Positions 38,961 through 51,342 of a DNA stretch of 64,000 nt are shown in pieces (the stretch's first letter is position 1; every line of letters begins with the position of its first letter). Under the pieces are notes generated by a model. That model worked only from the letters and a program-made list of their open reading frames with translations. It made no database searches and was not told where the DNA came from. A program made the translations under genes and the position numbers. The stretch is from Perognathus longimembris pacificus (Eukaryota; Chordata; Mammalia; Rodentia; Heteromyidae): assembly GCF_023159225.1 (NCBI RefSeq), contig NC_063167.1:19099360-19163359 (forward strand), in the 5' to 3' direction.

Positions 38961-39308
38961 TTCCCCCACCACACCCCCAGGTTACAACAGCCTCACTGAT
39001 TCCAATTTAATGATCCTGCCTCCATTTCCCCATTTGCAAAAAAAGAGAAGAAAAAAAAAAAAGGAATGATAGAATTTCCCTGAGGATGAAGGGAATCAAC
39101 TGTACGGAGTAATACTTGTGATACTTGTTTTGTACCCTGCCCGGGACTTGTGAACAAGACCACAGCAGGAGTTGTCAGATCTGCAACAAAGTAACACAGC
39201 GACGCCCCTTGTTCTTTACTGTTACATTGTGCAAGTTACTGGGTTACTTTTACACAGCTACAGTAACGAGTACTAGGTTCCTTTCACTCAGTAAATGTTA
39301 CATTCTGT
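38961..39308. other. upstream flank of CpG island
   Basis: Unique sequence grading from GC-rich to AT-rich, with one A-rich run at 39,040-39,062. Nothing else recognised. Confidence 0.5.
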
Positions 39309-40275
39309 GGGCCGGAGGTGTGGCTCAGAGGTAAATCACCTGCCTAACAAGTAACCAAGTTCAAACCTTGTACCACTAAAGAAAAAGAAAGAAAGAAAGT
39401 GGAAGTGTAGCTAAAATCTTGAGTGAAAAATAAGCCCAAGGGGAAAGGCCCTGAGTTCCAGCCCCAGTATTTATACAAAAGAAAGAAGGAAAGAAAAAGA
39501 AAAAGGAGACAGAAAGAAGGAAAAAAGAAGAGAGAGAGAGAGAGGAAGGAAGGGAAGGAAGGAAGGAAGGAAGGAAGGAAGGAAGGAAGGAAGGAAGGAA
39601 GGAAGGAAGGAAAAGAAGAGAAAGAAAAGGGAATACAGATTTTAAGATAATACAAGGCTAGGTGCTGGTGGCTCATGCCTGTGATCCTAGCTAGCTACAC
39701 AGGAGACTGAGATCTGAGGATTGCAGTTCAAAGCCAGCCTGGGCAGGAAAGTACCCATGAGCCTTTGGTCTCCAGTTAACCACTAGAAAACCAGAAGTGG
39801 CGCTGTGCCTGAATTCAAGCTCCATGATTGACAAGCAAGAGAGCAAGGAAGCAAGGAAGCAGGAAAGAAAAGAAAAGAAAGAAGGAAGGAGGGGAGAAAA
39901 GAAAGGGAGGGGGGAGAGAACAAGAAAGGAAGAAAGAAAGAGAGAAAAGAAAAAGAAAGAAACGGGGGGAGGGAGGAGTGCCTGGGAATGTGGCTTAGTG
40001 GTAGAGTGCTTGCCTAGCATGCATGAAGCCCTGGGTTTGATTCCTCAGCACCACATAAACAGAAAAAGGCAGAAGTGGCACTGTGACTCAAGTGGTAGAG
40101 TGCTAGCCTTGAGCAAAAAGGAAGCCAGGGACAGTGTTCAGACCCTGAGTTCAAGTCCCAGGACTAGCAGCAGGAGGAGAAGGAAAAGGAAGAGGAGAAG
40201 GAGGAGGAGGAAAGAAGAGGAGAAAAGAAGGAAGGAGGGAAGGAAGAAAAGGAAAGGAAAGGAAAGAAGAAAACC
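39309..40275 (+). repeat. ID and SINE fragments separated by three long purine tracts
   Basis: ID monomer 39,309-39,380, GGAA-rich tract 39,478-39,640, B1-dID 39,655-39,835, AGGAA-type tract 39,836-39,970, IDL-Geo 39,980-40,170, GGA/GAA tract 40,168-40,275. Purines lie all on the plus strand at the SINE 3' ends. Confidence 0.85.
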
Positions 40276-40279
40276 AAGC

Positions 40280-41400
40280 CAGGTATATTTTAAATCTAAT
40301 CAACAGGAACCTAATCCATACTGTTGTAATCTAACCAAACAAAAACCTACAGAAATCTCCAGAAACTTTTAGAGAAGACATTCAAGTAGAGCACTTTAGT
40401 TAGCATGCCTTAGACCATGGGTTCAGTTCTCCAGCACCAGTAAAATAATAATAATTTTTAAAAATGCAACAAAGTTGGCCATCATTCTAAAGAAAGCTCT
40501 GACAGAAGAATTTCAAATAGTATCTTTCCCTTCATATGTTAGTGCTTCTCTACCTGTAGTCTGATATTAATTGGTCAGTCAGCAGCCTGGCCATGCTGAA
40601 AACTGAGAACAAATACCCTACAACTCCAGAGACTTCCATTCTCTCCTGGAACAATGACTAGCTAGTACCAATTACTATAAGTAACATTTGGATCCTCTAA
40701 ATTCCTGGAAGGATATTTTCTTATTACTAGTATTCAACTATATTACACTTATGTTCTAGTTATATTTCTGGGAGCTCTCAGAGATGACAATTTCCTTAAT
40801 TATTTTGGTCTTCGGTCAATTAATTGTTATCTTCTTAGCATTTCCACTGTGGTTTTATTTCTTTGAAGTCTAGCATTATTAGAGTGCTTTTCATGTAGGA
40901 AAGTGGAAATGACGGAGGGTTTTGCCTTCTGGTATTGATGAGTAGATAATTCTGAGCAACCTTCCCACCGAGAGAAAACTAGTAAAACTGGGCAAAACAC
41001 ACATACACACACACACACATTCACACACATACCTGCTTGGCATTGCTGGATTACTAATAATTTAGTGACGAATAAATGAACCTGGGTCTGGGAAAGGAGA
41101 GTAACAGGGATGTAAGCATATTTAGCACTACTTTTCCAGCCCAGGCATTTCCTAGGAGACTGGCCAAGAGAATGCAAGGAGTTAACACAACCACTGCTGT
41201 TTGGAACCTGCTAAAGTGGAGGCCCCCTAATAAAGCATTCATAACAAAGGTAAACGTGACAGAGTTGACAAGCAACCTGACTTTAACCCAGCTTGAACTC
41301 TGAAACTGTATTAATGTAATCCCAGGGTACCAAGGCTTCCAGATAGCCAATACAAAACAATTCTCACTGGATCCTAGACTTCTAATTCTTTTCGTGAAGA
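40280..41400. other. unique intergenic sequence
   Basis: One CA tract at 40,999-41,028. Otherwise no recognised repeat or gene. Confidence 0.55.
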
Positions 41401-41402
41401 AC

Positions 41403-41518
41403 TATGGCAGGGTGCTGATGGCTCAGGCCTGTATTCCTAGCTAGTCAGGAGGCTGAGATCTGAGGATCACAGCTTGAAGCCAGCCTGGGCAGGATGAGAC
41501 TCTTCTCTGCAATTAACA

Positions 41519-41578
<60 letters not shown>

Positions 41579-41979
41579 CTATGGTTCAAGTGGCAGAGCA
41601 CCAGCCTTGAGTTTAAAAAAAAAAAAGCTAAAGAAGAGCTGCAGCTCTCAAGTTCATGCCACCCCCCAAAAAAAATACTACACAGAAAAGACCAACTAAA
41701 TGAAAAAAAAAAAGTCAGCAAAAACAGAGGATAAATAAAAAAGAGTCACAGAACTGCACATCTTTTTTTTTTTTTTTTTGGGGGGGGGGCAGTCGTGGGC
41801 TTTGGACTCAGGGCCTGAGCACCATCCCTGGCTTCTTCCTGCTCAAGGCTAGCTCTCTGCCACCTGAGCCACAGCGCCCCTTCTGGCCGTTTTCCATATA
41901 TGTGGTGCTGGGGAATCGAACCGAGAGCTTCATGTGTAGGAGGCAAGCACTCTTGCCACTAGGCCATATTCCCAGCCCA
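41403..41979. mobile_element. B1-dID + with (AG)n inside (41,403-41,640), IDL-Geo - (41,762-41,979)
   Basis: The AG tract (41,521-41,575) replaces the centre of the first SINE. The second is flanked by CAGAACTGCACATCTT on both sides. Confidence 0.88.
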
Positions 41980-41984
41980 GAACT

Positions 41985-42480
41985 GCACATCTTACAGTGA
42001 CTGAAATGTTTATTATTTCAAGAACATAACCAAAAGATTGCAATCTTTGGCCAAAAAAAAAGGAAGATATGTTGTGAGATGACCAGATACCATACAATCA
42101 CCCAATGGCTTGGGTTTGATTGCAGATTCAACACTGATGAGGAAAGAATTTGTAAGTTTAGAGGTTGATCAGAGAAAATATCCAGAAAGAAAGATAGTCA
42201 AAAGGAAGATGAGTCTGAGAGGAGAAAATGAGTCACAACACAGAGATGCACCAGAGTGGAGGAAAGAAGGAGGTGGAAGGGGGTGTCCAGTGGAAAGGCT
42301 AGGATGGGCAGAGATGGCTGAAGAGATGCTTGTTGTCTTTTCAACCCACCAGGGAACATCCTGAAACCAAATGAAGAATGCCCTGGTGAGTAGAGTGAAA
42401 GCAAACCCTATAGATGCAAGTGATGAGGAAACAAAGTATATTGTTAGCAAGAGAAGAAAAGTTAGTAACCAAGGAAAGGA
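41985..42480. other. unique intergenic sequence
   Basis: Nothing recognised. Overlapping frames are unsupported. Confidence 0.45.
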
Positions 42481-42484
42481 GAGG

Positions 42485-42910
42485 CCAGTGGTTAGCTCAG
42501 TGGTAGAGCATTTGTTGAGCATGCCCAAAGCCCTGGGATTAATCCCCAGCAGAAAGGGGACTGGGGAGGAAGAAGGGAGAGAAGGGAAAAAGAGGGAAAG
42601 GAGGGAAGGGGGGAAGAAATGGAAGAGGAGAGAAGGGAAGCAAAGGGGAAGAGAAAGAATGAAAGGACAGGAAAGAGGAGAGAGAGGATGGAAGGGGAGA
42701 CAAGGCAACTTGTGTCTGAGGATGTGCTTCAGTGGTACAGCATTGACTAACATTTGTAAGGTGCTAGATGGTTAGATCCCTAGCCTCAAAAAAAAAAAAA
42801 GAAGAAGAAGAAGAAGAAGAAGAGGAAGGAGAAGGAGGAGGAAGAGGAGGAGGAGGAGGAGGAGGAGGAGGAGGAGGAGGAGGAGGAGGAGGAGGCGGAG
42901 GAAGAGAAAT
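42485..42910 (+). repeat. ID fragments followed by GGGAGA tract and (GAA)n(GGA)n
   Basis: ID-like 42,485-42,550, purine tract 42,555-42,705, ID-like 42,720-42,785, then GAA changing to GGA repeats 42,789-42,907. Confidence 0.88.
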
Positions 42911-42964
42911 AAACATAGGATTTTTAAATATTTAAGGTATACAATCTAATTGTTTTTAATTATT

Positions 42965-43082
42965 AAAGACTGGGTGCTGGTAGTTCATGCTTGTAATCCT
43001 AGCTACTCAGGAGGCTGAAATCTGAGAATCATGGTTCAAAGCCATCCCATGAAGGAAAGTCTATGAGATTCTTTTTTCTTTT

Positions 43083-43120
<38 letters not shown>

Positions 43121-43570
43121 GTCCTGGAGCTTGAACTCAGGACTTGGGCACTGTCCCTGAGCCTCTTTGTGCTCCAGGCTCTACCACTTGAGCCACAGGC
43201 CACTACCAGCTTTTTTAAATAGTTTATTGGAAAGAGTCACACGGGACTTTGCTGCTCAGACTGGCTTCGAACTGTGACATCAGATCTCATTCTCCTGAGT
43301 AGCTAGGATCTGTGTGTGTGTGTGTAGGTGTGCAAGTGCACACGTGTGTGTGCCAGTCCCAGGGCTTGAACTGATCCTGGGAAATGCCAATGAGCTTTCA
43401 TGCTCAGGGTTAGCACTCTGCCACTTAAATCACCATTCCACTTCCAGGTTTGGGTGGTTAATTGGAGATAAGAGTGTCATGGACTTTCTTGCCCAGGTTG
43501 GCTTCTAACCTTGACCCTCAGATTTCAGCCTCCTGAGTAACTGGGATTATAGGCATGAGTCACTGGAACC
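42965..43570. mobile_element. B1-dID + (42,965-43,080), reverse B1-dID (43,081-43,312), (TG)n, reverse B1-dID (43,340-43,570)
   Basis: The plus copy is joined head-to-tail with a reverse copy through a T-run of about 30. Confidence 0.8.
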
Positions 43571-43921
43571 TGAGTTGCCTCAATTTTTTAAATACATTTT
43601 CTTTTTTTACTAGGAAATAATTACAGACTTACAAAATGGATCAAAATACCATGAAGTAACCTTTGACCCAATTTCCCCAATGGCAACATGTTACATAACT
43701 ATAGTACAATTTCAAAATGAGAATAAATTGGCCTTGGTACAATCCATACAATAGACTCACCCACATATGGCTATAGGTGTGAATACACTTATGCAGTTTA
43801 ATCACAGGTGTGAACACCTGAAACCACCACCACACTCAAGATACAAGAATATTATGTAGGATGGAGGTGTGAATCAAGTCATGGAGTGACTGCCTAGCAA
43901 TCAAGAAAACCTGAGTTCAGC

Positions 43922-44250
43922 CAAGCACCAGTGGCTCACACCTGTAATCCTAGATGTTCAGAAGGCTGAGATCTGGGACTGGGAATATGGCCAAGTGGTG
44001 AAGCACTGGGTTCAATTCCTCAGCACCACATAAACATAAAAAGGCAGAAAGGCAGAAGTGGTGCTGTGGCCCAAGTGGTAGAGTACTTGCCTTGAGCAAA
44101 AAGAAGCCAGGGACAGTGCTCAGGTCCTAAGTTCAAGCCTGAGGAGGAGGGGGGGAGGAGGAGGAGGAAGAGGAGGAAGAGGAGGAGGAGGAGGAGGAGG
44201 AGGAGGAGGAGGAGGAGGAGGAGGAGGAGGAGGAGGAGGAGGCTGAGCAT
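43922..44250 (+). mobile_element. B1 fragment, IDL-Geo (43,976-44,140) and (GGA)n tract (44,138-44,242)
   Basis: The IDL-Geo lacks part of its ID half (AAGTGGTGAAGCACTGGGTTC). The GGA run follows its 3' end. Confidence 0.85.
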
Positions 44251-44362
44251 CACAGTTCAAAGATGGACCAGGCAGAAAAATCCATGAAGACCCAGAACCA
44301 GAAAATAAATATGATGAATAATGACATATCCCTTTACTTCTTTCATTTAAAGTGTACAAATC

Positions 44363-44578
44363 AGCTGGGAGTCAGTGGCTCATACCTGTAATCCTAGCTA
44401 CTCAGAAGGCTTAGATCTGAGGATCACTGTTCAAAGCCAGCCCAGGCAGAAAAGTCCCTCAAAAGCTGGAAGTGGTGCTGTGGTTCAAGTGGTAGAATAC
44501 TAGCCTTGAGCCACAAAGGGGCTTGGGGACAGTGTCCAGGTCCTGATTTCAAGCCTCAGGACCAGGAAATTTAAAAAA
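44363..44578 (+). mobile_element. B1-dID SINE inside the ancient L1
   Basis: AAAGTGTACAAATCA occurs on both sides, a 15-base target duplication made of L1 sequence. Confidence 0.92.
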
Positions 44579-44847
44579 GTAAAGTGTACAAATCAATGCT
44601 CAGTGTATTCACAGATGTCAGCATCTGCTACTACAGTTGTTTGTAGAGCATTTTTATCACCCCTAAAAGAAGCTTTGGACCCTTTAGCTATCCCTCCAGC
44701 CCCTCCATTTTCCCCATCCACTACCCAAAGCAATTGCTCATCTTTTTTTCTTTCAGCATAGATTTTCCTCTTGGACTTTGATGTGGCTAGAATCATGTAG
44801 TGGTTGGTCTTTTGCATCTAGTTTGTTCTGCTTCACATGATTTTGTT

Positions 44848-45300
44848 TGTGTGTGCCAGTCTTTAGAGCCTGAACTCAGGGCCTGGGTGCTCTCCCTGAA
44901 TTTTCAAAGCTAGCACTCTACCACTTGAGCCACAGTTCCACGTCTGGCTTTTTTTTTTTTTTTTTTTTTTGCCAGTCCTGGGCCTTGGACTCAGGGCCTG
45001 AGCACTGTCCCTGGCTTCTTTTTGCTCAAGGCTAGCACTCTGCCACTTGAGCCACAGCGCCACTTCTGGCCATTTTCTGTATATGTGGTGCTGGGGAATT
45101 GAACCCAGGGCCTCATGTACACGAGGCAAGCACTCTTGCCACTAGGCCATATCCCCAGCACCACGTCTGGCTTTTTTGATGGCTAATTGTACACAAGAGT
45201 CTCAGTAGACTTTTCCTGCCTTGGCTGGCTTTGAACCTTGATCCACAGATTTCATCTCCCTGAGTAGCTAGGATTACAGGCATGAGCCACTGGCGCTCAT
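44848..45300 (-). mobile_element. B1-dID with nested IDL-Geo (44,951-45,162), both reverse
   Basis: CCACGTCTGGC flanks the insert and belongs to the host. Confidence 0.92.
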
Positions 45301-45859
45301 CTCACATAATATTTTTCAGTTCTAACTGTACTTTATTCCCTTTAATCACCAAGCAATATGCCATTATGTAGGTTACCTCAATTTGTTTATCCCTTTGTAC
45401 AGGGGTGAATATTTAGATTGTTTCTTCCTTTGGGGTGTTATGAATAATATTGTCATAAGCATTCACAGACCAGTTTGCATCAGGTGTGTTTTCATTTCTC
45501 CTGGGCCTACACCTAGGAGCAGAGTTCCTAGGCTTGGTTAAATAGTAACACTGTATTTAATCATTTGAGGAACAGCAAGACTGCTTTCCAAAGTGACTGA
45601 ACCATTTTGCGCTCTACCTGCAATAGATCCAGGCTCAGATTTCTCCACACACAGCATTTCTGGTGGCTTCATTTTTAGTAAGCGTTCTATAAACTTGAGA
45701 AGAATATCTGTTCTCTATCCATTGAATGTTTTGTTCTACCTAAGTCCATTAGGGAGACTTGGTTAATCAATTTTTTTTAAACTTTGCTATGTTTTTGTTT
45801 TGTGTTTTGGTTCAGTTTTTCATTTTATTTTGTTATGGAAATAACAAAATATTGCAATT

Positions 45860-46138
45860 CCCAGACTGGAGCACAGTGTCTCATGCTGTAATTCTAGCTA
45901 CTCACGAGGCAGAGACCAGGGAGATTGCAATCTGTGGTCAAGTCAGGCAAAACTGTCATCTCCACTAACAAGCAAGGTATGGTGGCTTACCTGTAATCCC
46001 AGCTTTAGGGAAAGGGAGGTTTATGGTCCAAGGCCAATTCTGGGAAAAAGTAGAAAAACCTGCTAACCTTGAGTGAAAAAGCTCAGGGACAGCACCCAGG
46101 CCCTGGGTTCAAGCCCTACAACCAACAACAACAACAAA
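45860..46138 (+). mobile_element. B1-like and B1-dID fragments
   Basis: Two partial copies run together, ending in an (AAC)n tail. Confidence 0.65.
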
Positions 46139-46171
46139 AGAATATGTACAATCTTCTTAGTAAATTGAACC

Positions 46172-46632
46172 TCTTTTCGTGGTACATGGGCTTGAACTCA
46201 GGGCTTGGGCAATGTGCCTTTGCTTTTTCGCTCAAAGCTGGTATTCTACCACTTGAATCACAGCTACATTCTCAGCTTGTGAGGCTTGAACTCAGAACCT
46301 GGTACTGTACCTGAGCTTTTCTGTGCAAGGCTAGCACTCTACCACTTTGAGCCACAGCTCTACTTCCAGTTTTCTGTTGCTTTATTGGCACTGAGAGTTT
46401 TACAGACTTCCCTTCCCTGGGCTGGCTTTGAACTGCAATCCTTGGATCTCAGCCTCCTGAGTAGCTAGGATTATGGGTGTGAGCCACCAGCCCCTGGCTC
46501 ACTCTCAGCTTTTTGCTAGTTAACTGGAAATAAGAATCTCAAGGACTTTCCTGCTCTGACTGCTGGTTTTGAGTCCTGCTTCCTCAGATGTCAGCCTCCT
46601 GAGTAGCTAGGATTACAGGCATGAGCCATCAG
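46172..46632 (-). mobile_element. B1-dID containing another B1-dID (46,278-46,500), both reverse
   Basis: Host sequence TCTCAGCTT before the insert is resumed as CTCTCAGCTTTTTGC after it. Confidence 0.82.
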
Positions 46633-46639
46633 CTTCTCT

Positions 46640-47028
46640 GCTTAGAAGGTTTTGTACTTTTAAAGTGTTTTTAGAGCTGGTGCCCTTCTTCCACCCTCTT
46701 GAATAGGGTAGAAGTTTTCAGTTAAGAAGAGAGACATGAAAGGAAGCCACTAAACTACAAAGCCCATTGATCCTGGATACCTGAGACAAGATTTGGTGGC
46801 AGCTTCTTGGTGGAGGTGCTGGGGCTGAGCCTATGTCCTGTCTACAGCATCTCCTTTCAATCACCACAGTGTTGGTGAATGTTCAAGATAAACTTTGTTA
46901 CCGAACTCAGTACATAGCTTTAAGGAGAGATCTCTTTGTATTTATCCCAGACAAGCCTGAGCCCCTGCCTCCATTGCTTCCCACTGCTGGTTTTATCTGT
47001 AAAGAATGATTCTAGCCTGGCTAGAATC
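46640..47028. other. unique intergenic sequence
   Basis: No frame or repeat recognised. Confidence 0.5.
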
Positions 47029-47030
47029 TC

Positions 47031-47490
47031 TTTTTTATTTCTTTTTGCGAGTCCTGGGGCTTGAACTCAGGGCCTGAGCACTGTCCCTGGCTTCTTTTTG
47101 CTCAAGGCTAGCACTCTGCCCCTTGAGCCACAGCACCACTTCTGGCTTTTTCTGTTTATGTGGTGCTGAGGAATCGAACCCAGGGCTTCATGTATATGAG
47201 GCAAGCACTTTACCACTAGGCCATATTCCCAGCCCCTCCTGGCTAGAATCTCAAGTAAAAGTCTACCAGGGAAGAAAATACTGATTGCTGGGCTGGGGAT
47301 ATGGCCTAGTGGCAAGAGAGCTTGCCTCGTATACATGAGGCCCTGGGTTCGATTCCCCAGCACCACATATACAGAAAACGGCCAGAAGTGGCGCTGTGGC
47401 TCAGGTGGCAGAGTGCTAGCCTTGAGCAAAAGGAAGCCAGGGACAGTGTTCAGGCCCTGAGTCCAAGGCCCAGGACTGGCCAAAAAAAGA
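47031..47490. mobile_element. IDL-Geo - (47,031-47,236) and IDL-Geo + (47,291-47,490)
   Basis: Target duplications CCTGGCTAGAATCTC and AAAATACTGATTGC respectively. The two form an inverted pair 55 bp apart, which makes a 188-codon frame that is not a gene. Confidence 0.92.
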
Positions 47491-47596
47491 AAATACTGAT
47501 TGCTTAATGTTCTCTCACCAAGCCCTTCTGAAGCACTTCCACATGATAGGCACTTGCCAATTAAATGAAAGGTACCTGTTCTAAGCTTGGGGTTTT

Positions 47597-48440
47597 TTTT
47601 GTTTGTTTGGTTGGTTGGTTGGTTTTTTACCAAATCTGAGATGGGGGCTTGAATTCAGGGTCCTGAACACTTGCTTGTCTTTTTCCCTCAAGCCTGGCAC
47701 TCTACTACTTGGGCCACATCTCTATTTCCAGCTTTTGCTGGTTAATTGGAGATTTTTTAAATCTTGGGGCTTTTCCTGCCCGGGTGGTAGCTTTAAACCT
47801 CAATCCTCAGATCTGAAACCTCCTGAATATCCAGGATTAAAAATTTGAGCCACCAGCATGTCCCAAGCTTTTTAAAGATCCAATACCACTAAAGCACTTG
47901 AATTTGCACCAAGGCAGACACAAGAGTCAAGAGAAACATGTGCTTGTGACTGGCCAAACAGCCTTAGGACCAATGAGGTGCCAGAGGCTCTCATTCCATA
48001 CCACTGCTCTGACTCAGCTTTCCTCACCAATCCTATCTGTCTCTCAAGCAATGGCCAAGAACCCCTGGAATCGGTGGAAAATGCCAAGGCAACCCTGGTA
48101 TTACAGGAACTCTCAGGAGGCCAAGGCAGGAAGATCAAGAGTTCACAGCTAGCCTAGTACACATTGACACACTGTGAGACTTTATCTCAAACTAATAAAA
48201 GACTAGAGGTTTCATTCAGTGGTAGAGGATTTTTTGTTTTGTTTTGTTTTGCCACTCCTGGGCTTTGAACTCAGGGCCTGGGCACTGTCCCTGAGCTTCC
48301 TTTGCTCAAGGATAGGGCTCTACCACTTGAGCCATACCTCCACTTCTGGCTTTTTCTGTGGATGTGGTACTGAGGAATTGAATCCAAGGCTTCATGTATG
48401 TTAGAGGCAAGCACTCTACCACTAAACCACATTCCCAGCC
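47597..48440. mobile_element. B1-dID - (47,597-47,860), B1 monomer + (about 48,090-48,205), IDL-Geo - (48,230-48,440)
   Basis: 47,880-48,085 is unique. The IDL-Geo copy is flanked by CAGTGGTAGAG, which belongs to an ID-like relic. Confidence 0.78.
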
Positions 48441-48545
48441 CAGTGGTAGAGTATTGAGTGTAGAGTTCAAGCTCCAGAATGGTCCTGGAGCTGGATTTTT
48501 CCAGAATACAAGACATTTAGAATCTCAGTGTGATCTTAAATCTTA

Positions 48546-48735
48546 GAATTGTCCAGGCACCAGTGGCTCACACATTTAATCCTAGCTACCATCTGAGAAT
48601 CATGTTTCAAAGTCAGCTCAGACAGGAGACTGGTATCCCCAATTATTCACCAAAGAGCCAGAAGTAGAGCTTTGGCTCAATTGAGAAAAATCCCAAGGGA
48701 CAGCACCTAGGCTTGGAGTTCAAGCCCCAGTACTG

Positions 48736-48786
<51 letters not shown>
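48546..48786 (+). mobile_element. B1-dID SINE ending in (CA)n (48,737-48,786)
   Basis: The tail GTACTGG passes straight into 24 CA units. Confidence 0.92.
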
Positions 48787-48789
<3 letters not shown>

Positions 48790-50220
48790 TTAGGACTGTT
48801 TTTCACCTATATGAATATTCCACCATTTATCCCATTGATGGTGTCTTTTAGCTCAGCCATTACATTTCTACTTGATTCTTGTTTGTCTTTCATAGTGCTC
48901 GTACTTTTCTCCTGTATAGTATATTTTTCATCACTATTTTAAATTTAGAGGCTTTTAAAAATTCTTCTTCCCTGCCTTGCTGGGGGTGGAACCTATACCA
49001 CTGAGCTACATCTCCAGTCCACTGTTTGTAAGCCCCACGTGTGTTGTTTTTCTTTTGAATAGTTAGTCATCTGATGAGTCCTTAATTATAGCAGCTCCTA
49101 TTTTCCTGGGGTTGTTGACTCCTCTGCCTGGAAATGATGAGTAGGGAAGGTTGGGGGAGGGATAAAGGGATTTTCCCCCCACCCCCAGCCTCAGATGGCT
49201 TTTTTGGTCTTACCTCTGAACCTTGAGAAGCACACTGTAACTGCAGATGACAGTTAGGATGCAGGGGGATGGGAGAGTTACCATCCAATGCCAGTCAGTC
49301 ACCATCAGCCTCCTACCACCCTACCGTGACCGCTGAGGACCCTGCTCCCACAAGACTGGGCCACAACTCCCAGATTTCTACAGACTGAACCAAGACAGTG
49401 AAGGGAAAAGACTTTGGGAGCTTGAATGGCCTCATGCTCATTTCTCCTTTCCTAGTCCTGCAGGCCACCCAGACTCAGACAGCATGTGCTCCTGTGCACG
49501 CATGCGCAAAGAAGCTCGCACGTGGGCAGTCCTACCAGAGGGTTTACTTTCTCTAGGTTCCTTATCTTCTGGGTGTGTTTCCAGAATTTTCAGGAAGTGA
49601 CACCAGGTAGCATCCTTAAGTAGGAAGTGGAGCAATGTTGTTAATCTTGATTCCAAGCTAGATAAAAGTAAATTCCTTTCTAAATTACATATAAGCTGGG
49701 GGTGTGGCTTACTAGTTTAGTGCTCAATTAGCATTCCTGAGGACCTGGGTTCAATCCTCAATATATGTAAATGCAAGTATTCATTAGGTAATGACTGACA
49801 ATTCATACACCTGGAATTAATTATATTAGCTAGCTAGCTAACTTATCTGTTTTGCAGTATTAAGGATCAAACCAGGGCCTTGTACATGTTAGGTAAGCAG
49901 TCTACCACTGAGTTACACTCCCAACTATTTTAAATTTGAGATATCTACTTGATATTAAAATAGATTCAAGCAGTACTGTTGAAAAATGTCAGAGATGAAA
50001 ATGTAAAATTTGAAGTTGATTATATACAAGTGACATTTAAATGATGAAACTGGGCAAGATTTGGGAGCAAAAGCAAATAGAGAAGATGGTACAAACATTG
50101 AGCCTGGCAGTGTTCACACTGAAGTCTAAGGCAGGGGCAGTGACCTACAAACACACCAAGAAGAGGTGAGAAGGAAAAATGATGTGAGATCCTGAAAACT
50201 AGAAGAAAGTGTATTAAGAA
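48790..50220. other. mostly unique intergenic sequence with ID relics
   Basis: ID-like fragments at 48,975-49,022 (-), 49,692-49,770 (+) and 49,855-49,925 (-). The block 49,080-49,680 is unique and moderately GC-rich, with no supported exon. Confidence 0.55.
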
Positions 50221-50224
50221 CTGG

Positions 50225-50539
50225 GAAAGTAGGTACTGGTGGCTCACATCTGTCACCCTCTCTACTCAGGAGACTGAGCTAGGGCTGGAAATGTGGCTTA
50301 GTGGTAGAGTGCTTGCCTAGCATGCATGAAGTCCTGGGTTCGATCCTTTAGTACCACACCAACAGAAAACACCAGAAGTGGTGCTGTAGCTCAAGTGGTA
50401 GAGTGCTAGCCTTGAGCAAAAAGAAGCCCTGAGTTCAAGCCCCAGACTGGCAAAAACAAACAAAACAGAAGACTGAGATATGAGGATGGCAGTTTAAAGC
50501 CAGCACAGGCAGACAAATCCAAGAGACTTTTATCTACTG

Positions 50540-50581
<42 letters not shown>

Positions 50582-50950
50582 GTTGGAGGCATGGCTCAAG
50601 AGTTGGAGCACCTGCCCAAAAGGGAAAGGTCCTGACAAACTCCAGTATCCCCCCCTCCCCCAAAAAACTTCTTAAGACTGCCTCCCCCCAAGTCTATCAA
50701 GAGGGAAAAGTGTGCCACCCAGGTGCTGGTGGCTCATACTTGTAATCCTAGCTACTCAGGAGGCTGACATCTGAGGATCGTGTTTCAGCCCAGGTAGGAA
50801 GGTCCATGAGACTCTTATCTCCAATAAATTACTCAGAAAAATCTGGAAGTGATGTTGTGCCTCAAGTGGTAGAGCACTAGCCTTGAGCTGAAGAGGACAG
50901 GGACAGGGTGCAGGCCCTGAGTTCAAACCTCAGGACCAGCCACACAAAAA
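50225..50950 (+). mobile_element. B1-dID with nested IDL-Geo (50,281-50,460) and (CA)n (50,541-50,581), then B1-dID (50,718-50,950)
   Basis: AGACTGAG is repeated around the insert. A CA tract replaces the central part of the host. Confidence 0.85.
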
Positions 50951-51342
50951 ATAAAGAAGGAAGAGTGAGAAGATGTATCAAATAACACAGAGATCAAATT
51001 AGCCACTAAATTTAACAAAGCAGAGCTAACTGGTGACCTTGCCCAGAGCCAGCTAAGTGGAATGCTGGCTTTCCATTTTAAGCAGAGCAGGCTTAAAAGA
51101 GAATGAGAGAAGTAATTAGAGTGCAAAGACTCGGCTCTTTGGCAGAGATTGGCTTCAAAGGAGCTATAAGTGGTGCACTGATAGTGTAAAGAGAAGTTTC
51201 TTTTAAAATAGTAGAAAGTGAATGTAAACAGATTAAATGACCCAGCAGAGAGCTACAGTTGGTGATATAGGACTGATGAAGCCATGTTCTTAAGTCTACT
51301 GGCTTAGAGGAGAGATTTACTTTAGATAGAAACAGAGAAAGA

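Larger units (their letters stand above)
43580..45770 (-). mobile_element. ancient mammalian L1 (L1M type), fragmented
   Basis: Three blocks lie in the order expected for a minus-strand L1. The 3' UTR-type block at 43,590-43,850 contains AATTTCCCCAATGGCAACAT. A second block at 44,330-44,850 contains AAAGTGTACAAATCA. An ORF2 3' end read in antisense at 45,300-45,770 contains TTTCCAAAGTGACTG and GAGAAGAATATCTGTTCTC. SINEs and a (GGA)n tract interrupt it. Divergence is high, consistent with insertion before rodent radiation. Confidence 0.8.

Noticed and set aside
38581..39069. 162-codon plus-strand frame starting MAAHWGQGW in the CpG island, and overlapping frames on both strands
   Set aside because: GC-rich promoter DNA and the CGG run give long open frames with Arg, Gly or Ala/Pro runs. 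There is no protein similarity and no splice structure.
42169..42753. 194-codon minus-strand frame rich in Pro, Ser, Leu and Phe
   Set aside because: Largely the pyrimidine strand of a GGGAGA tract plus an ID fragment.
47067..47633. 188-codon minus-strand frame
   Set aside because: It reads through two IDL-Geo SINEs in inverted orientation. The same peptide phrases recur at dozens of SINE copies in the window.
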